Positions 42,511 to 52,056 are shown, counted from the first letter of the stretch. The stretch is 52,377 nucleotides of DNA from Erysipelotrichaceae bacterium (GCA_017432545.1 JAFRJA010000152.1:1-52377); one strand, 5' to 3'. A program made the numbers and translations. The notes: a model not told the origin generated them from the letters alone.

Positions 42511-43848
42511 ATGAGTGAGTTTCTGATCAGAAATGCCGATGTGGCAGATCTTGACGACCTGTCAACTTCAACAAAAGACATCTTGATTAAAGACGGAAAA
42601 TTCAAAAAGATAGCCGATAAGATCGAGGCCAGTGAATGTCCGGGTGCCACGATCATCGATGCCCATCACATGCTGGCACTGCCAGGTTTTGTGGATTGCC
42701 ATTCCCATGCCTATCAGACTTTCATCAAAGGACCATTAGATGATCTGGTCATTACGGAATGGCTCGTGAGACTTTTTACTTTTGAAGAAGACATGACTGA
42801 TGAAGACTACTATTATGCGACTCTGTTGTGTTGTTTATCTGGTCTAAGATTTGGAACAACGACGATCAATGAGATGAGCGGTATCGGTCATCTTGATGCC
42901 ACTTTACAGGCTTTTGAAGATGCGGGTGTCAGACTTACTTTCGGTATCTCTACGACTGATATTCCAGAGAATGAAGTAACACCGATCATCTCGGTTGAAG
43001 AAGCCTTGGAAAGAAGTGAGATCGTTTATAAGAAAGTTCATGGCAGAAACCATGGTCTGATGAAGGCTTCCGTGGCACCAGCTGGTTTACCGGCCGTATC
43101 CGGTGAAATGGCGAAAGCCCTGAAAGCCTGGGCCAATGAAAGAGGACTAATCTATCATACCCATTTGGGTGAAGGCAAGATGGAGACCGAAAGAGTCGCC
43201 AAAGAATACGGTCTGAATGGCGAAGCAGAGGCTCTGGATCAGTTAGGCATCCTTGATAATAAAACATTATTGGCTCATTCGATATGGCTTTCGGATTCAG
43301 AGATAGAATTAATTGCCAAACGTGGCGCGATCCCGGTCCATTGTCCTAATACGAATATGAAGATCTCGGATGGTATCCCGAAGATCGCCAAGATGCTGGA
43401 ATGTGGTATTCCTGTCGCTATGGGCTGTGATGGTGAGGCATCGTCCGGTACTAAAGATATGATCCGAGAAGGCAAGGCCGGTTCTTATCTGCAGAAAGCC
43501 TATACCCTTGATCCGACGGTCATGGATGCGGGTACGACTTTCAAGATGATGAGTATCAACGGGGCCAAAGCCTTAGGTTATGATGATCTGGGTGAAGTTA
43601 AAGAAGGCTATCAGGCGGATCTTGTTTTAGTCAATATGGAAGATGACTTCTCTTTGACGGACAGAGATCATCGTATCGGTAATCTTCTTTATGCGGGTAC
43701 AGGTCACGCCGTTGATACGGTGTTTGTGGCTGGTGAATTAAAAGTACGCAATAAACACATCCAGAACTTTGATGAACAGTATATTCTGAGTAAATGTAAC
43801 GAGCTTATTCATAAATTAAATATCAGAACTGGTTACGTAAAGGAGTAA
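42511..43848 (+). CDS. Amidohydrolase, TRZ/ATZ-type (purine/adenosine-derivative deaminase)
   Basis: A 445-aa metal-dependent deaminase of the group holding guanine deaminase and MTA/SAH deaminase. Metal ligands are in FVDCHSHAYQ (HxH near 62), IYHTHLGEG (near 216), LLAHSIWLS (near 252) and the catalytic Asp in MGCDGEASSG (near 310). NTNMKISDG is typical of this group. The exact substrate is unknown; operon context with nucleoside phosphorylases points to a nucleoside or base. The ATG at 42511 has GAGGAGG upstream; an earlier in-frame start lies in the leader. Confidence 0.87.
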   Translation: MSEFLIRNADVADLDDLSTSTKDILIKDGKFKKIADKIEASECPGATIIDAHHMLALPGFVDCHSHAYQTFIKGPLDDLVITEWLVRLFTFEEDMTDEDYYYATLLCCLSGLRFGTTTINEMSGIGHLDATLQAFEDAGVRLTFGISTTDIPENEVTPIISVEEALERSEIVYKKVHGRNHGLMKASVAPAGLPAVSGEMAKALKAWANERGLIYHTHLGEGKMETERVAKEYGLNGEAEALDQLGILDNKTLLAHSIWLSDSEIELIAKRGAIPVHCPNTNMKISDGIPKIAKMLECGIPVAMGCDGEASSGTKDMIREGKAGSYLQKAYTLDPTVMDAGTTFKMMSINGAKALGYDDLGEVKEGYQADLVLVNMEDDFSLTDRDHRIGNLLYAGTGHAVDTVFVAGELKVRNKHIQNFDEQYILSKCNELIHKLNIRTGYVKE

Positions 43849-43851
43849 TTA

Positions 43852-44688
43852 ATGTTAGGAGTAAGAGAAAAGAAATTACTGGATAAGGAAGGCAGATTAT
43901 ATTTTACAGGACTTAAAGAAGGTGATATAGCGGAAACAGTACTGATGCCCGGTGACCTCGCCCGTTCCAAAGTCATTGCCTCCTGCTTCAAGGAAGCACA
44001 TTTCGTAAACAATCGCAGAACTTATTATACTTATACCGGTATAACGCCTAAAGATGTACCGATCTCAGTTGTTTCTTCCGGCATGGGGCCTTTGGCAGTT
44101 TCAACGGTGGCGGAGGAATGTTCACAGATCGGAATGAAGAATCTGATCAGAGTCGGTACCGGTGCAGCTTTATTAACCGATTATAGACCTGGTCGGATCA
44201 TTATTGCGACAGGTTGCGTCAGAGGAGATGGCAATTCCTATGAATATGTGCCACCAGAGTATCCGGCAATCGCCGATCCTTTCGTGACTAAAGCCCTGAT
44301 CATGGCGGCTAAGGAAATGGGCGAAGATCCGATCGTCGGTTTATACAGAGCTCATGATTCCTATTATCGCGAAACTTCAACGGCGATGATCGATACCTAT
44401 GAAAGGATGAAACCATGGGTCGATGCGGGTGTCAAGATGGTTGAAAATGAGTCCGCAACTTTATTTACCGTTGGGCCGCAGTTAGGCTTAAGATGCGGAA
44501 GTATCTGTGTTTCACATACTTCGATGGTCGAAGATACGATCTACTATAAAGGTCCTAAATCGATCGAAGCCTATCCGGAAGCTTTTGAAGATGACTTCAT
44601 GGATAAGAGGATCCTCGTCTGTTCAAAGATCGCGGTGAGGGCAGCGGAAATACTTGCGGAAATGGAAAAGAAAGGAGTGATCAGATAA
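43852..44688 (+). CDS. Nucleoside phosphorylase paralogue 1
   Basis: A 278-aa NP-I family protein. The phosphate loop reads PGDLARSK (near 32), NRRTYYTYTG supplies the Arg (near 52) and RVGTGAAL is near 102. The ribose-contact motif is VENESATLF, with Asn where the family has Met. It probably splits a purine or modified nucleoside, but the specificity is unknown. It starts 3 bp after the amidohydrolase and overlaps the next gene by one base. Confidence 0.82.
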   Translation: MLGVREKKLLDKEGRLYFTGLKEGDIAETVLMPGDLARSKVIASCFKEAHFVNNRRTYYTYTGITPKDVPISVVSSGMGPLAVSTVAEECSQIGMKNLIRVGTGAALLTDYRPGRIIIATGCVRGDGNSYEYVPPEYPAIADPFVTKALIMAAKEMGEDPIVGLYRAHDSYYRETSTAMIDTYERMKPWVDAGVKMVENESATLFTVGPQLGLRCGSICVSHTSMVEDTIYYKGPKSIEAYPEAFEDDFMDKRILVCSKIAVRAAEILAEMEKKGVIR

Positions 44689-45491
44689 TGGCAGAACTTA
44701 TTAAGAATGGTTTTGATTCGATCCCGCAATTGGAGAAAAACGGTACTGTTCATCATCTGGGTATCGATTCATCACAGATTGGTGATGGATGTATCCTTTC
44801 TTCAAATCTGGAAAGGATCGAAGTCATCAAAGACAGTTTTGATGATGCAAAGAAACAGGCTTTCCATCGTGAATATATAACCTATACCGGACATAAACAT
44901 GGCGTGAGGATGTCTTGTATGTCGATTGGGAATGGCTGTATGCCTACGGAGATCGCCGTAGAAGAATTAAGACATGTCGGCTGTAACCGGATGATAAAAG
45001 TCGGCTCCTGCTTTGCGATAGATCCTGACATCAAACAGGGTACGATCTTTATTCCGACCGGAGCCTGCCGTTGTGAAGGTGCTACCTTGGAATATGTCAA
45101 TATCCAATATCCGGCTGTATCGGATCTTGAAGCTTTCTTTGCGTTATTATCTTCGGCAAAGGAGCTTGGCTTTGAAGTTGAAACCGGAATCATCAGGACA
45201 CATGATGGTTTATTCTTAGAATCACCATATGGTCATGATGGTGTTGAAGAAAGGATCGCGCCATGGCGAAAAGTTGGTGTAGCCTGTGTGGATAATGAAT
45301 GTGCCACGATGTTTACGGTAGCTTCGATCTTACAGATGCAGGCAGGTTGCGTATATGTAGTAACTGATAATCTGACGACTGGCGAGAGTATGGATTTTGA
45401 AAAAGATTATGATAGAAGAATTAAAGATATTATTGAGATCGCGACTCTGGCTATGGCTAAACTGATCAAAGGGGAAGAGTATGAAGTATAG
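44688..45491 (+). CDS. Nucleoside phosphorylase paralogue 2, altered phosphate loop
   Basis: A 267-aa NP-I family protein. The PGDPxR phosphate loop is replaced by LSSNLERI (near 38), though HREYITYTG and KVGSCFAI remain. The ribose motif is VDNECATMF with Asn instead of Met. Loss of the loop suggests weak phosphorolysis, a hydrolase, or a regulatory subunit. It lies between two paralogues with one-base and 11-bp overlaps, so hetero-oligomers are possible. Confidence 0.78.
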   Translation: MAELIKNGFDSIPQLEKNGTVHHLGIDSSQIGDGCILSSNLERIEVIKDSFDDAKKQAFHREYITYTGHKHGVRMSCMSIGNGCMPTEIAVEELRHVGCNRMIKVGSCFAIDPDIKQGTIFIPTGACRCEGATLEYVNIQYPAVSDLEAFFALLSSAKELGFEVETGIIRTHDGLFLESPYGHDGVEERIAPWRKVGVACVDNECATMFTVASILQMQAGCVYVVTDNLTTGESMDFEKDYDRRIKDIIEIATLAMAKLIKGEEYEV

Positions 45492-46287
45492 ATCCGCAAA
45501 ATTAACTAATCCTGCCGGCAAGATGTGGCATATCGGTTTGGATGAAAATGATGTCGGCAAACATGTAATCCTGCCGGCTGATCCGGCCAGATGCGAGATG
45601 GTGGCTAAACATTTTGATGAAGCCAGGCTTGCAGCTGTATCAAGAGGCAATCCGACCTATACCGGTAAGTACCATGATGTCGATGTATCGATCATGTGTA
45701 CAGGTATGGGCGCGATGGCTGTAGCGATCGCCGTTGAAGAATTAAATCATCTCGGCGTCAAGACGATGATCAGAATGGGAACTTCCGGTTCCTTACAGCC
45801 TAATCTTCCTGATGGCAGTTTTGTCATTGCGACGGGTGCTATAAGAGGTGAAGGGGCCTCCAAGGAATATATCCCGGAAGAATACCCGGCTGTAGCTGAT
45901 GTCGATGTCGTCTGTGCCTTAAGACAGGCGTGTAAAGAATATAATGTCAAACCTTATTTAGGTATCGTGAGATCTCATGATTCCTTCTATATGGAATCCC
46001 CGGGTGCTCATGAAGGTTATATGGAAAGAATCCAACCTTGGGTCGATGCGGGAGCTCTAGCCGTAGAAAACGAATCATCAGCTTTGTTTACAGTCGCTTC
46101 CTTATTGGGCGGAATCAGGGCTGGAACGATATTACTGACCGGGGGTTATCTTGGTTCCCACTATGGTTCAATGTCTACTTCCAACAAGGACGATTATCAG
46201 AAAAAAGTCGATCTGATGTCCAAGATCGTTTTAAGAGCGATCGAGATCATTGACTCTCTTGATGACCTGGGGGATATCAGAGAATAA
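45481..46287 (+). CDS. Nucleoside phosphorylase paralogue 3
   Basis: A 268-aa NP-I family protein. The phosphate loop is PADPARCE (near 31), RMGTSGSL is near 99 and the ribose motif is VENESSALF with Asn for Met. It is most like paralogue 1, sharing RSHDSFYMES and ERIQPWVDAG. The start at 45481 overlaps the previous gene by 11 bp, with GGGGAAGAG just before. It overlaps the membrane-protein gene by one base. Confidence 0.82.
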   Translation: MKYRSAKLTNPAGKMWHIGLDENDVGKHVILPADPARCEMVAKHFDEARLAAVSRGNPTYTGKYHDVDVSIMCTGMGAMAVAIAVEELNHLGVKTMIRMGTSGSLQPNLPDGSFVIATGAIRGEGASKEYIPEEYPAVADVDVVCALRQACKEYNVKPYLGIVRSHDSFYMESPGAHEGYMERIQPWVDAGALAVENESSALFTVASLLGGIRAGTILLTGGYLGSHYGSMSTSNKDDYQKKVDLMSKIVLRAIEIIDSLDDLGDIRE

Positions 46288-46940
46288 TGGGTTTTCTCAA
46301 GAAGATAAACTGGAAGGCTTTTGGTATCCGTCTCTTCCTGAGCTTTTTTGGGACAATGACCTCAGAATTAGGAATCGGCTGTTACTATGCTTGTGGGCTG
46401 GGAACAGATCCGATCTCTGTTTTTGTGGATGGCTTGCATAATATCAGTGGCATGTCCTATGGAAATATCTCGACGATCTGTAATGTGATCCAGGCGATAC
46501 TGATCTTCATTTTCATAAGAGAATACTTGGGGGTCGGTACACTGATCGGCGTTCTGATCGGTGGGCCGCTGATCGATGTCTTTGAGACTCTGGTCAGGAC
46601 CAGTTTTCCTTTGGAAACAACCACCTTACCGGTAAGAATTATCATCTTACTGGTCGGTCTGATCACGACCGGAATAGGCTATGGTTTGGGAATCGTTTCC
46701 AAAATGGGTATCGGCTGTTTCCAGTTTATTCCTTTGTTTCTGACTAAAAAGACGAAGATCGACCTCAAATATACACAGATGTTTTCCGATGCGACTTTCT
46801 TTCTGATCGGCTTCCTTTTAGGCGGTGTCGTGGGTGTCGGAACGCTGGTTGGTGTCTTCCTGACGGGCTTTATTCTGTCCTTTGTAGTTGAAAAACTGGA
46901 GCCAAAGGTAGACAGTTTAGGAAAGATCATAATTAATTGA
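46287..46940 (+). CDS. YczE/YyaS/YitT-type membrane protein
   Basis: A 217-aa protein with five or six hydrophobic helices. GLGTDPISVFVDGL near residue 33 and the Gly-rich GIGYGLGIVSKMGIGCFQ near 132 mark the COG2364 family, of unknown transport role. Its place at the end of the deaminase-phosphorylase operon suggests it moves a substrate or product, such as a free base. That is inference. Confidence 0.75.
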   Translation: MGFLKKINWKAFGIRLFLSFFGTMTSELGIGCYYACGLGTDPISVFVDGLHNISGMSYGNISTICNVIQAILIFIFIREYLGVGTLIGVLIGGPLIDVFETLVRTSFPLETTTLPVRIIILLVGLITTGIGYGLGIVSKMGIGCFQFIPLFLTKKTKIDLKYTQMFSDATFFLIGFLLGGVVGVGTLVGVFLTGFILSFVVEKLEPKVDSLGKIIIN

Positions 46941-46959
46941 GAAAACAGGGCATGTTGCC

Positions 46960-46989
46960 TTGGACTAACTCAAATCGAAATGTTAGAAT
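46960..46989 (+). promoter_or_regulatory. Promoter of the BMP nucleoside importer
   Basis: TTGGAC (46960-46965), 18 bp, extended -10 TGt-TAGAAT (46981-46989). It leaves a leader of about 90 nt with an AT-rich hairpin (TATTTA/TAAATA) and a T run at 47046-47051, possibly a weak attenuator. Confidence 0.6.
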
Positions 46990-47087
46990 TTGGATAGAAA
47001 TGTGGAGAATCGAATCACTTATTTATCACTGTTGCAATAAATAGATTTTTTGGTTTGAAACATTTGTATAAGAAAGAAGGAGAAAAA

Positions 47088-48263
47088 ATGAAGAAATTTC
47101 TTACATTACTTCTCGCTGTCCTGCTTCTTATGTGCTTATTCGGCTGCAAGAAAAAGGATGGCGGCGAAGGTGAACCTACAGGTTCTGATGAAGATTACGA
47201 TGTCGTATTCTTGGCTGACTTAGGTTCTATCTATGATGGTGGCTTTAACGAGCATTCATTCTACGGTATCAGAGACTATTGCGAAGAAAAAGGTCTGAAG
47301 TATACTTACTTACAGCCTGCTGGTTCTGATGATGCATCTAGAACGACGATCTTCGAACAGGCCGTAAATCAGATGAAGGCTGAAGTTCTGGTCGCTGTCG
47401 GTTATCTCTGGGATGCTGCACTGTGCCAGGAAATCCCTAACTATCCGGATGTCAAAGTTATTTTCGTAGATGCTGATGACCTCTACAACATTGACTACGA
47501 CTACGATGGCACTGATGATTCACTTGAGCATCAGGATAACCTCGCTATGATCACATTCGCTGAACAGGATTGTGGTTACATGGCTGGTTACGCTGTTGTC
47601 AAAGACGGTTACAGAAACCTCGCCTTCATGGGTGGCATGGCTGTTCCGGCTGTTGTCAGATTCGGTTATGGTTTCGTTGAGGGTGCTGAAGATGCTGCTG
47701 AAGAATTAGGTCTTGCTGAAGGCACAATCGATATGAAGTACTTCTATACTGGTACATTCGATGCTTCACCGGATATCGTTACCCGTGCTTCTGAATGGTA
47801 CACAAGCGGTACTGAGATTATCTTCTCTTGCGGTGGTACAATTGTTAACTCTGTTATCCAGGCTGCTAAAGATGGTGACAACAGAAGGATCGTCGGTGTT
47901 GATACTGATGAATACTTCACGAGAGCTGCTGATGGTGCTGCAAACGAACCGTTATTCGTTACTTCTGCTATGAAGGAACTCGAGACAACTATTTATAATG
48001 CTGTCAAGGCTGCTTACGCCGGTGGTGCTGAATGGAAGGCTTACACTGATGCCGGTTTACAGAGACTCGGCGCTAAGGAAGGTGCTTCTGTCATTGCTCC
48101 GTACAGAGCTGAAAACTGGAACACATTCACTGAGGATGACTACAAGGCAACTGTTGAAAAGGCTATCTCTGTTCATGATACTCTGCCTACAGAAACTTCA
48201 GGTACTAACGGTGCTCCGCTTGATACATACAAGTATGTCAAGGTAACTTACTTCGAGCAGTAA
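47088..48263 (+). CDS. BMP family nucleoside-binding lipoprotein
   Basis: A 391-aa lipoprotein (lipobox LFGC, Cys near 18) of the Bmp/PnrA family, which binds purine and pyrimidine nucleosides at the cell surface. Family features are DLGSIYDGGFNEHSFYGI (near 45), FAEQDCGYMAGYAV and FMGGMAVPAVVRFGYGF (near 180-195). Codons are strongly biased (GCT, AAC, TAC, GGT), suggesting very high expression. The ATG at 47088 follows AAGGAG at 5 bp; an upstream in-frame start has no such site. Confidence 0.92.
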   Translation: MKKFLTLLLAVLLLMCLFGCKKKDGGEGEPTGSDEDYDVVFLADLGSIYDGGFNEHSFYGIRDYCEEKGLKYTYLQPAGSDDASRTTIFEQAVNQMKAEVLVAVGYLWDAALCQEIPNYPDVKVIFVDADDLYNIDYDYDGTDDSLEHQDNLAMITFAEQDCGYMAGYAVVKDGYRNLAFMGGMAVPAVVRFGYGFVEGAEDAAEELGLAEGTIDMKYFYTGTFDASPDIVTRASEWYTSGTEIIFSCGGTIVNSVIQAAKDGDNRRIVGVDTDEYFTRAADGAANEPLFVTSAMKELETTIYNAVKAAYAGGAEWKAYTDAGLQRLGAKEGASVIAPYRAENWNTFTEDDYKATVEKAISVHDTLPTETSGTNGAPLDTYKYVKVTYFEQ

Positions 48264-48284
48264 TTATCTGAATAATCAATTATT

Positions 48285-48313
48285 AAGGAGGTGCGGGTTT
48301 ACTGCGCCTCCTT
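48285..48313 (+). terminator. Intercistronic hairpin after the BMP lipoprotein
   Basis: AAGGAGGTGC (48285-48294) / GCGCCTCCTT (48304-48313), loop of 9. The T tract is poor (GTCTTATTT). It probably lets part of the transcription through and protects the lipoprotein mRNA, giving more binding protein than transporter. Confidence 0.7.
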
Positions 48314-48409
48314 GTCTTATTTAAGAGGAAACAAAATTCTTTTCAATGGATTTTTATTGAAGAGGAACCGCTTATGTTTCATAGGCGGAACTTACGAAAG
48401 GAAAACGCT

Positions 48410-49948
48410 ATGGACAATACGGAAAACATTATTGAGTTCCGTCACATAACCAAAAGATTCCCGGGTATCATCGCCTGTAATGATATCTCTTTAGATATCA
48501 GAAAGGGTGAGATCCACGCCTTACTTGGCGAAAACGGTGCCGGTAAATCGACACTGATGTCTATTCTTTTTGGTATGTATACGCCTGAAGAAGGCACAAT
48601 CTCAATAAGGGGAAAAGAAGAAAAAATAACCAATCCGCGTGTCGCAACAGAACTCGGGATCGGTATGGTGCACCAGCACTTCAAACTGGTACAGAACTAT
48701 ACGGTATTGCAGAATATCGTTTTGGGCAGCGAAACAGTCAAGGGTCCTTTCCTTGATATGGACAGCTGCCGTAAAAAAGTTGTCGAGCTTTCTGAGAAAT
48801 ACGGACTGGCTGTTGATCCGGATGCCTTGATTGAAAACATCACGGTCGGTCAGCAGCAGCGTTGCGAGATCCTGAAGATGTTGTATCGCGATGCCGAGAT
48901 CCTGATCTTTGATGAGCCAACAGCTGTCTTAACTCCGCAGGAAATAGACGAACTTATGGAGATCATGAAGGGCCTGGCTGTTGAAGGCCATACGATCCTT
49001 TTCATCTCGCATAAGCTCGAGGAAATAAAAAGAGTATCTGACCGTGTATCGGTCTTGCGTCGTGGCAAACTGATCAAGACTCTGGATGCCGCAACGACCA
49101 CGACCACTCAGATGGGTGAACTGATGGTCGGCCGTGAAGTCAGCTTCCATGTCGACAAGAAACCGGCTGAACCTAAAGAGGTCGTACTTAAAGTTGATCA
49201 TCTGACGATGATCAATGATGAGACCAAGAAGAAGGTCGTCAATGATGTATCGTTCAGTGTCAGAAAGGGTGAGATCGTAGCTATCGCCGGAATTGACGGC
49301 AATGGTCAGAGTGAATTAATTTATGGTCTGACCGGATTGATGCCGATCAATGAAGGAACGATCAGTATCAACGGTGTTGATTATACGAAGAAATCTATCA
49401 GAGAGAGAAATCTGATCATGTCACATATTCCGGAAGACAGACATAAGTTCGGTCTGATCCTGGATTATCCTTTGTCCTATAACCTGGCTTTAAAGAATTA
49501 CTTCAAACCGGATTTTGTTTCCAAGACCGGTTTCCTGAAATTCAACAAGTTCGATTCCTATGCCGATGAACTGATCGATAAGTTTGATATCCGTTCCGGT
49601 CAGGGTCGTATTACGATGGCCCGTTCAATGTCCGGCGGTAATCAGCAGAAGGCGATCGTTGCCCGTGAGATCGATCAGAACAACGAAGTTCTCGTCGCCG
49701 TACAGCCGACCAGAGGTCTTGATGTCGGGGCGATCGAATTCATCCATAAGGAACTGGTCAAACAGCGTGATCAGGACAAGGCTGTCTTACTGATGTCGTT
49801 TGAACTTGATGAGGTCATGGATGTGGCTGATAGAATCCTGGTAATGTTTGAAGGTGAGATCATGGGTAATCTCGATCCGAAGAAGGTTACCGTTGAAGAA
49901 GTCGGTCTTTACATGGCCGGTGTCAAGAGAGAGGAGAATGTACAATGA
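48410..49948 (+). CDS. Nucleoside ABC importer ATPase, two fused domains (YufO/NupA type)
   Basis: A 512-aa protein with two ATPase domains. The first is canonical: GENGAGKST (near 40), TVGQQQR and IFDEPTAVL. The second has GIDGNGQSE in place of Walker A, SGGNQQK signature and VAVQPTRGLD with Gln for the catalytic Glu, as usual in this sugar/nucleoside group. ATG 48410 has AAAGGA 7 bp upstream; the earlier in-frame ATG at 48374 lacks one. It overlaps the permease by 4 bp. Confidence 0.92.
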   Translation: MDNTENIIEFRHITKRFPGIIACNDISLDIRKGEIHALLGENGAGKSTLMSILFGMYTPEEGTISIRGKEEKITNPRVATELGIGMVHQHFKLVQNYTVLQNIVLGSETVKGPFLDMDSCRKKVVELSEKYGLAVDPDALIENITVGQQQRCEILKMLYRDAEILIFDEPTAVLTPQEIDELMEIMKGLAVEGHTILFISHKLEEIKRVSDRVSVLRRGKLIKTLDAATTTTTQMGELMVGREVSFHVDKKPAEPKEVVLKVDHLTMINDETKKKVVNDVSFSVRKGEIVAIAGIDGNGQSELIYGLTGLMPINEGTISINGVDYTKKSIRERNLIMSHIPEDRHKFGLILDYPLSYNLALKNYFKPDFVSKTGFLKFNKFDSYADELIDKFDIRSGQGRITMARSMSGGNQQKAIVAREIDQNNEVLVAVQPTRGLDVGAIEFIHKELVKQRDQDKAVLLMSFELDEVMDVADRILVMFEGEIMGNLDPKKVTVEEVGLYMAGVKREENVQ

Positions 49949-51072
49949 GCGTAAAAGTTAAGAAGAAATTCAATATCGCTGACTATACAGGCCTCCTGTC
50001 ATCTCTGGTAGCCATCGTCGGTGGCCTGCTTATCGCGTTTATCGTTTTAATGCTGACAAATCCGGATAAAGGTTTTGCGGCCTTTACTACGCTGATCACC
50101 GGTGGTTTCAAGCTCGGCGGTTTCAAGAATCTGGGTACACTGTTCTACTTTGCGACGCCGATCCTTTGTACAGGTGTTGCGATGTGTGTAGCATTCCAGG
50201 CCGGTATCTTCAACATCGGCGGTCCTGGTCAGTATTCTGTCGGTGCTTTAGCGGCGATCCTTACTTCACTTTATGTATCCAAGGACTTCCCTGGCCCTTT
50301 AGCCTGGATCGTTCCTTTGATCGTAGCTACTCTGGCTGGTGCGGCCTGGGCTTTCATACCTGGTATTTTAAAAGCTTATTTCAATGTCAATGTCGTCATT
50401 GGTACGATCATGTTCAACTACATAGAGATGTACTATATGATGCACTGGATCAATGAATACTGCTACGATGCTTTGAAAGGTCAGACTAAAGCCATACCGG
50501 CTACATGTAAGCTTCCGCAATGGTTCATGCCGGCCATAACCGGTGGTAACAAGACGGCAGATATCGGTATCCTTATCGCTATATTGGTTGCCATCTTGTG
50601 TTGGGTATTGATGGAAAAGACCAAGATCGGTTATGAATTAAAAGCCTGTGGTAAGAACCCTGAAGCATCCCGCTATGCCGGTATCAAATCAAAACAGAAT
50701 ATCATGATCTCTATTCTGCTTTCCGGTGCTTTATGCGGACTGGGTGGTGGACTTACGCACTTATCCGTTTCCGGTACCTATATCACGATGAAAGAAGCAC
50801 TGGCAGCTGAAGGTTTCAATGGTATTGCGGTATGCTGTCTGGCCAACAATTCGCCATTAGGAGCTATCCTTGGTGCTTTGTTCCTGGCCTTCTTGACTGT
50901 TGGTGGCAACTACATGCAGATCTTCGGTTTCCAAAGAGAGATCGTCTCTGTCATTACTTCCGTTATTATTTACTTCGCTGCATTCTCACTGTTCCTTAAG
51001 ATGATTCTGGAAAGAATGCTGAATAAACAGAAAAAAGAGATCAATAAAGTTACAGGGGAGGAATTAAGTTAG
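49945..51072 (+). CDS. Nucleoside ABC importer permease 1 (YufP type)
   Basis: A 375-aa BPD_transp_2 permease with about nine or ten helices. Family parts are FQAGIFNIGGPGQYSVGA (near 88) and ACGKNPEASRYAGI (near 235), the ATPase contact. It pairs with the permease encoded at 51074 to form the nucleoside channel. Start by ATGA overlap with the ATPase gene. Confidence 0.92.
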   Translation: MSVKVKKKFNIADYTGLLSSLVAIVGGLLIAFIVLMLTNPDKGFAAFTTLITGGFKLGGFKNLGTLFYFATPILCTGVAMCVAFQAGIFNIGGPGQYSVGALAAILTSLYVSKDFPGPLAWIVPLIVATLAGAAWAFIPGILKAYFNVNVVIGTIMFNYIEMYYMMHWINEYCYDALKGQTKAIPATCKLPQWFMPAITGGNKTADIGILIAILVAILCWVLMEKTKIGYELKACGKNPEASRYAGIKSKQNIMISILLSGALCGLGGGLTHLSVSGTYITMKEALAAEGFNGIAVCCLANNSPLGAILGALFLAFLTVGGNYMQIFGFQREIVSVITSVIIYFAAFSLFLKMILERMLNKQKKEINKVTGEELS

Positions 51073-51073
51073 T

Positions 51074-52030
51074 ATGGAAATGATTTATTTTATTGCCAGA
51101 TACTTCATGTATTTCTTCATTCCGCTTCTTGTCGTATCGGTCTCCGGTATGTTCTCGGAGCGTTCCGGTATTATCCATATGGGTCTAGATTCCGTTATGG
51201 TCTGGAGCTGTATGTGGGGTGTACTTTGCTTACAATGGCTTGATGGCGTTGTTGAAGGGCAGATGAGACTGATCATAGCCTTACTGTTCTCCGGTATCAT
51301 GGGTGTGCTTCTTACCCTGTTACTGGCGGTAGCTTCGATCAACCTTAACGCCGACCAGACGATCGTCGGTATGGCGATGAATACTTTCGCGCCTGCCTTC
51401 TGTATCTTCTTTGCCCGTGTCTTACAGGATGGTTCTGAACACCTTTCCATCAGAAATGATTTCCTGATCGAAAAGATCCCGGTATTGGGCGATATTCCAA
51501 TTCTGGGGGAAATGTTCTTTACCAGAACTTATATTACCAACTTCATCGGTATCGCGATCTTCATCATTTCCGCGATCGTCATAAACAAGACAAGATTCGG
51601 ATTAAGAATGTGTGCCTGTGGTGAGAATCCTCAGGCTGCCGAATCACTTGGTGTCAATGTTCAGAAGTACCGTTATGCCGCTTTGATCATCGCCGGTTTC
51701 ATCGGCGGTATGGGTGGTCTGATGTATATCCTGCCGGTTGCGACTCACTACTCACAGACTGTCGGTGGTTATGGTTATCTGGCCATGTCTGTTCTGATCT
51801 TTGGTCAGTGGAGATCGATACCGTTACTTGGTGCGGCTGCGTTCTTTGCTTTCTGTAAGACGATCGCCAACGCTTATTCAGGAATCCCATTCCTGGCAAA
51901 TCTGGGCTTACCGTCAGCTTTCTTCAAGAGTTTGCCATTTATCATCACACTGGTAGCTTTGGCCATTACGTCGAAACACGACCGTGCACCGAAAGCATCC
52001 GGACAGCCTTACGATAAGTCGATGCGTTAG
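51074..52030 (+). CDS. Nucleoside ABC importer permease 2 (YufQ type)
   Basis: A 318-aa BPD_transp_2 permease with about eight helices. The family motifs are SERSGIIHMGLDSVM (near 30) and ACGENPQAAESLGVNV (near 180). It starts one base after permease 1. It completes a four-gene BMP, ATPase, permease, permease operon, a known nucleoside uptake layout. Confidence 0.92.
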   Translation: MEMIYFIARYFMYFFIPLLVVSVSGMFSERSGIIHMGLDSVMVWSCMWGVLCLQWLDGVVEGQMRLIIALLFSGIMGVLLTLLLAVASINLNADQTIVGMAMNTFAPAFCIFFARVLQDGSEHLSIRNDFLIEKIPVLGDIPILGEMFFTRTYITNFIGIAIFIISAIVINKTRFGLRMCACGENPQAAESLGVNVQKYRYAALIIAGFIGGMGGLMYILPVATHYSQTVGGYGYLAMSVLIFGQWRSIPLLGAAAFFAFCKTIANAYSGIPFLANLGLPSAFFKSLPFIITLVALAITSKHDRAPKASGQPYDKSMR

Positions 52031-52056
52031 TTTAAAGTAAAAATTTTGTTATAAAG

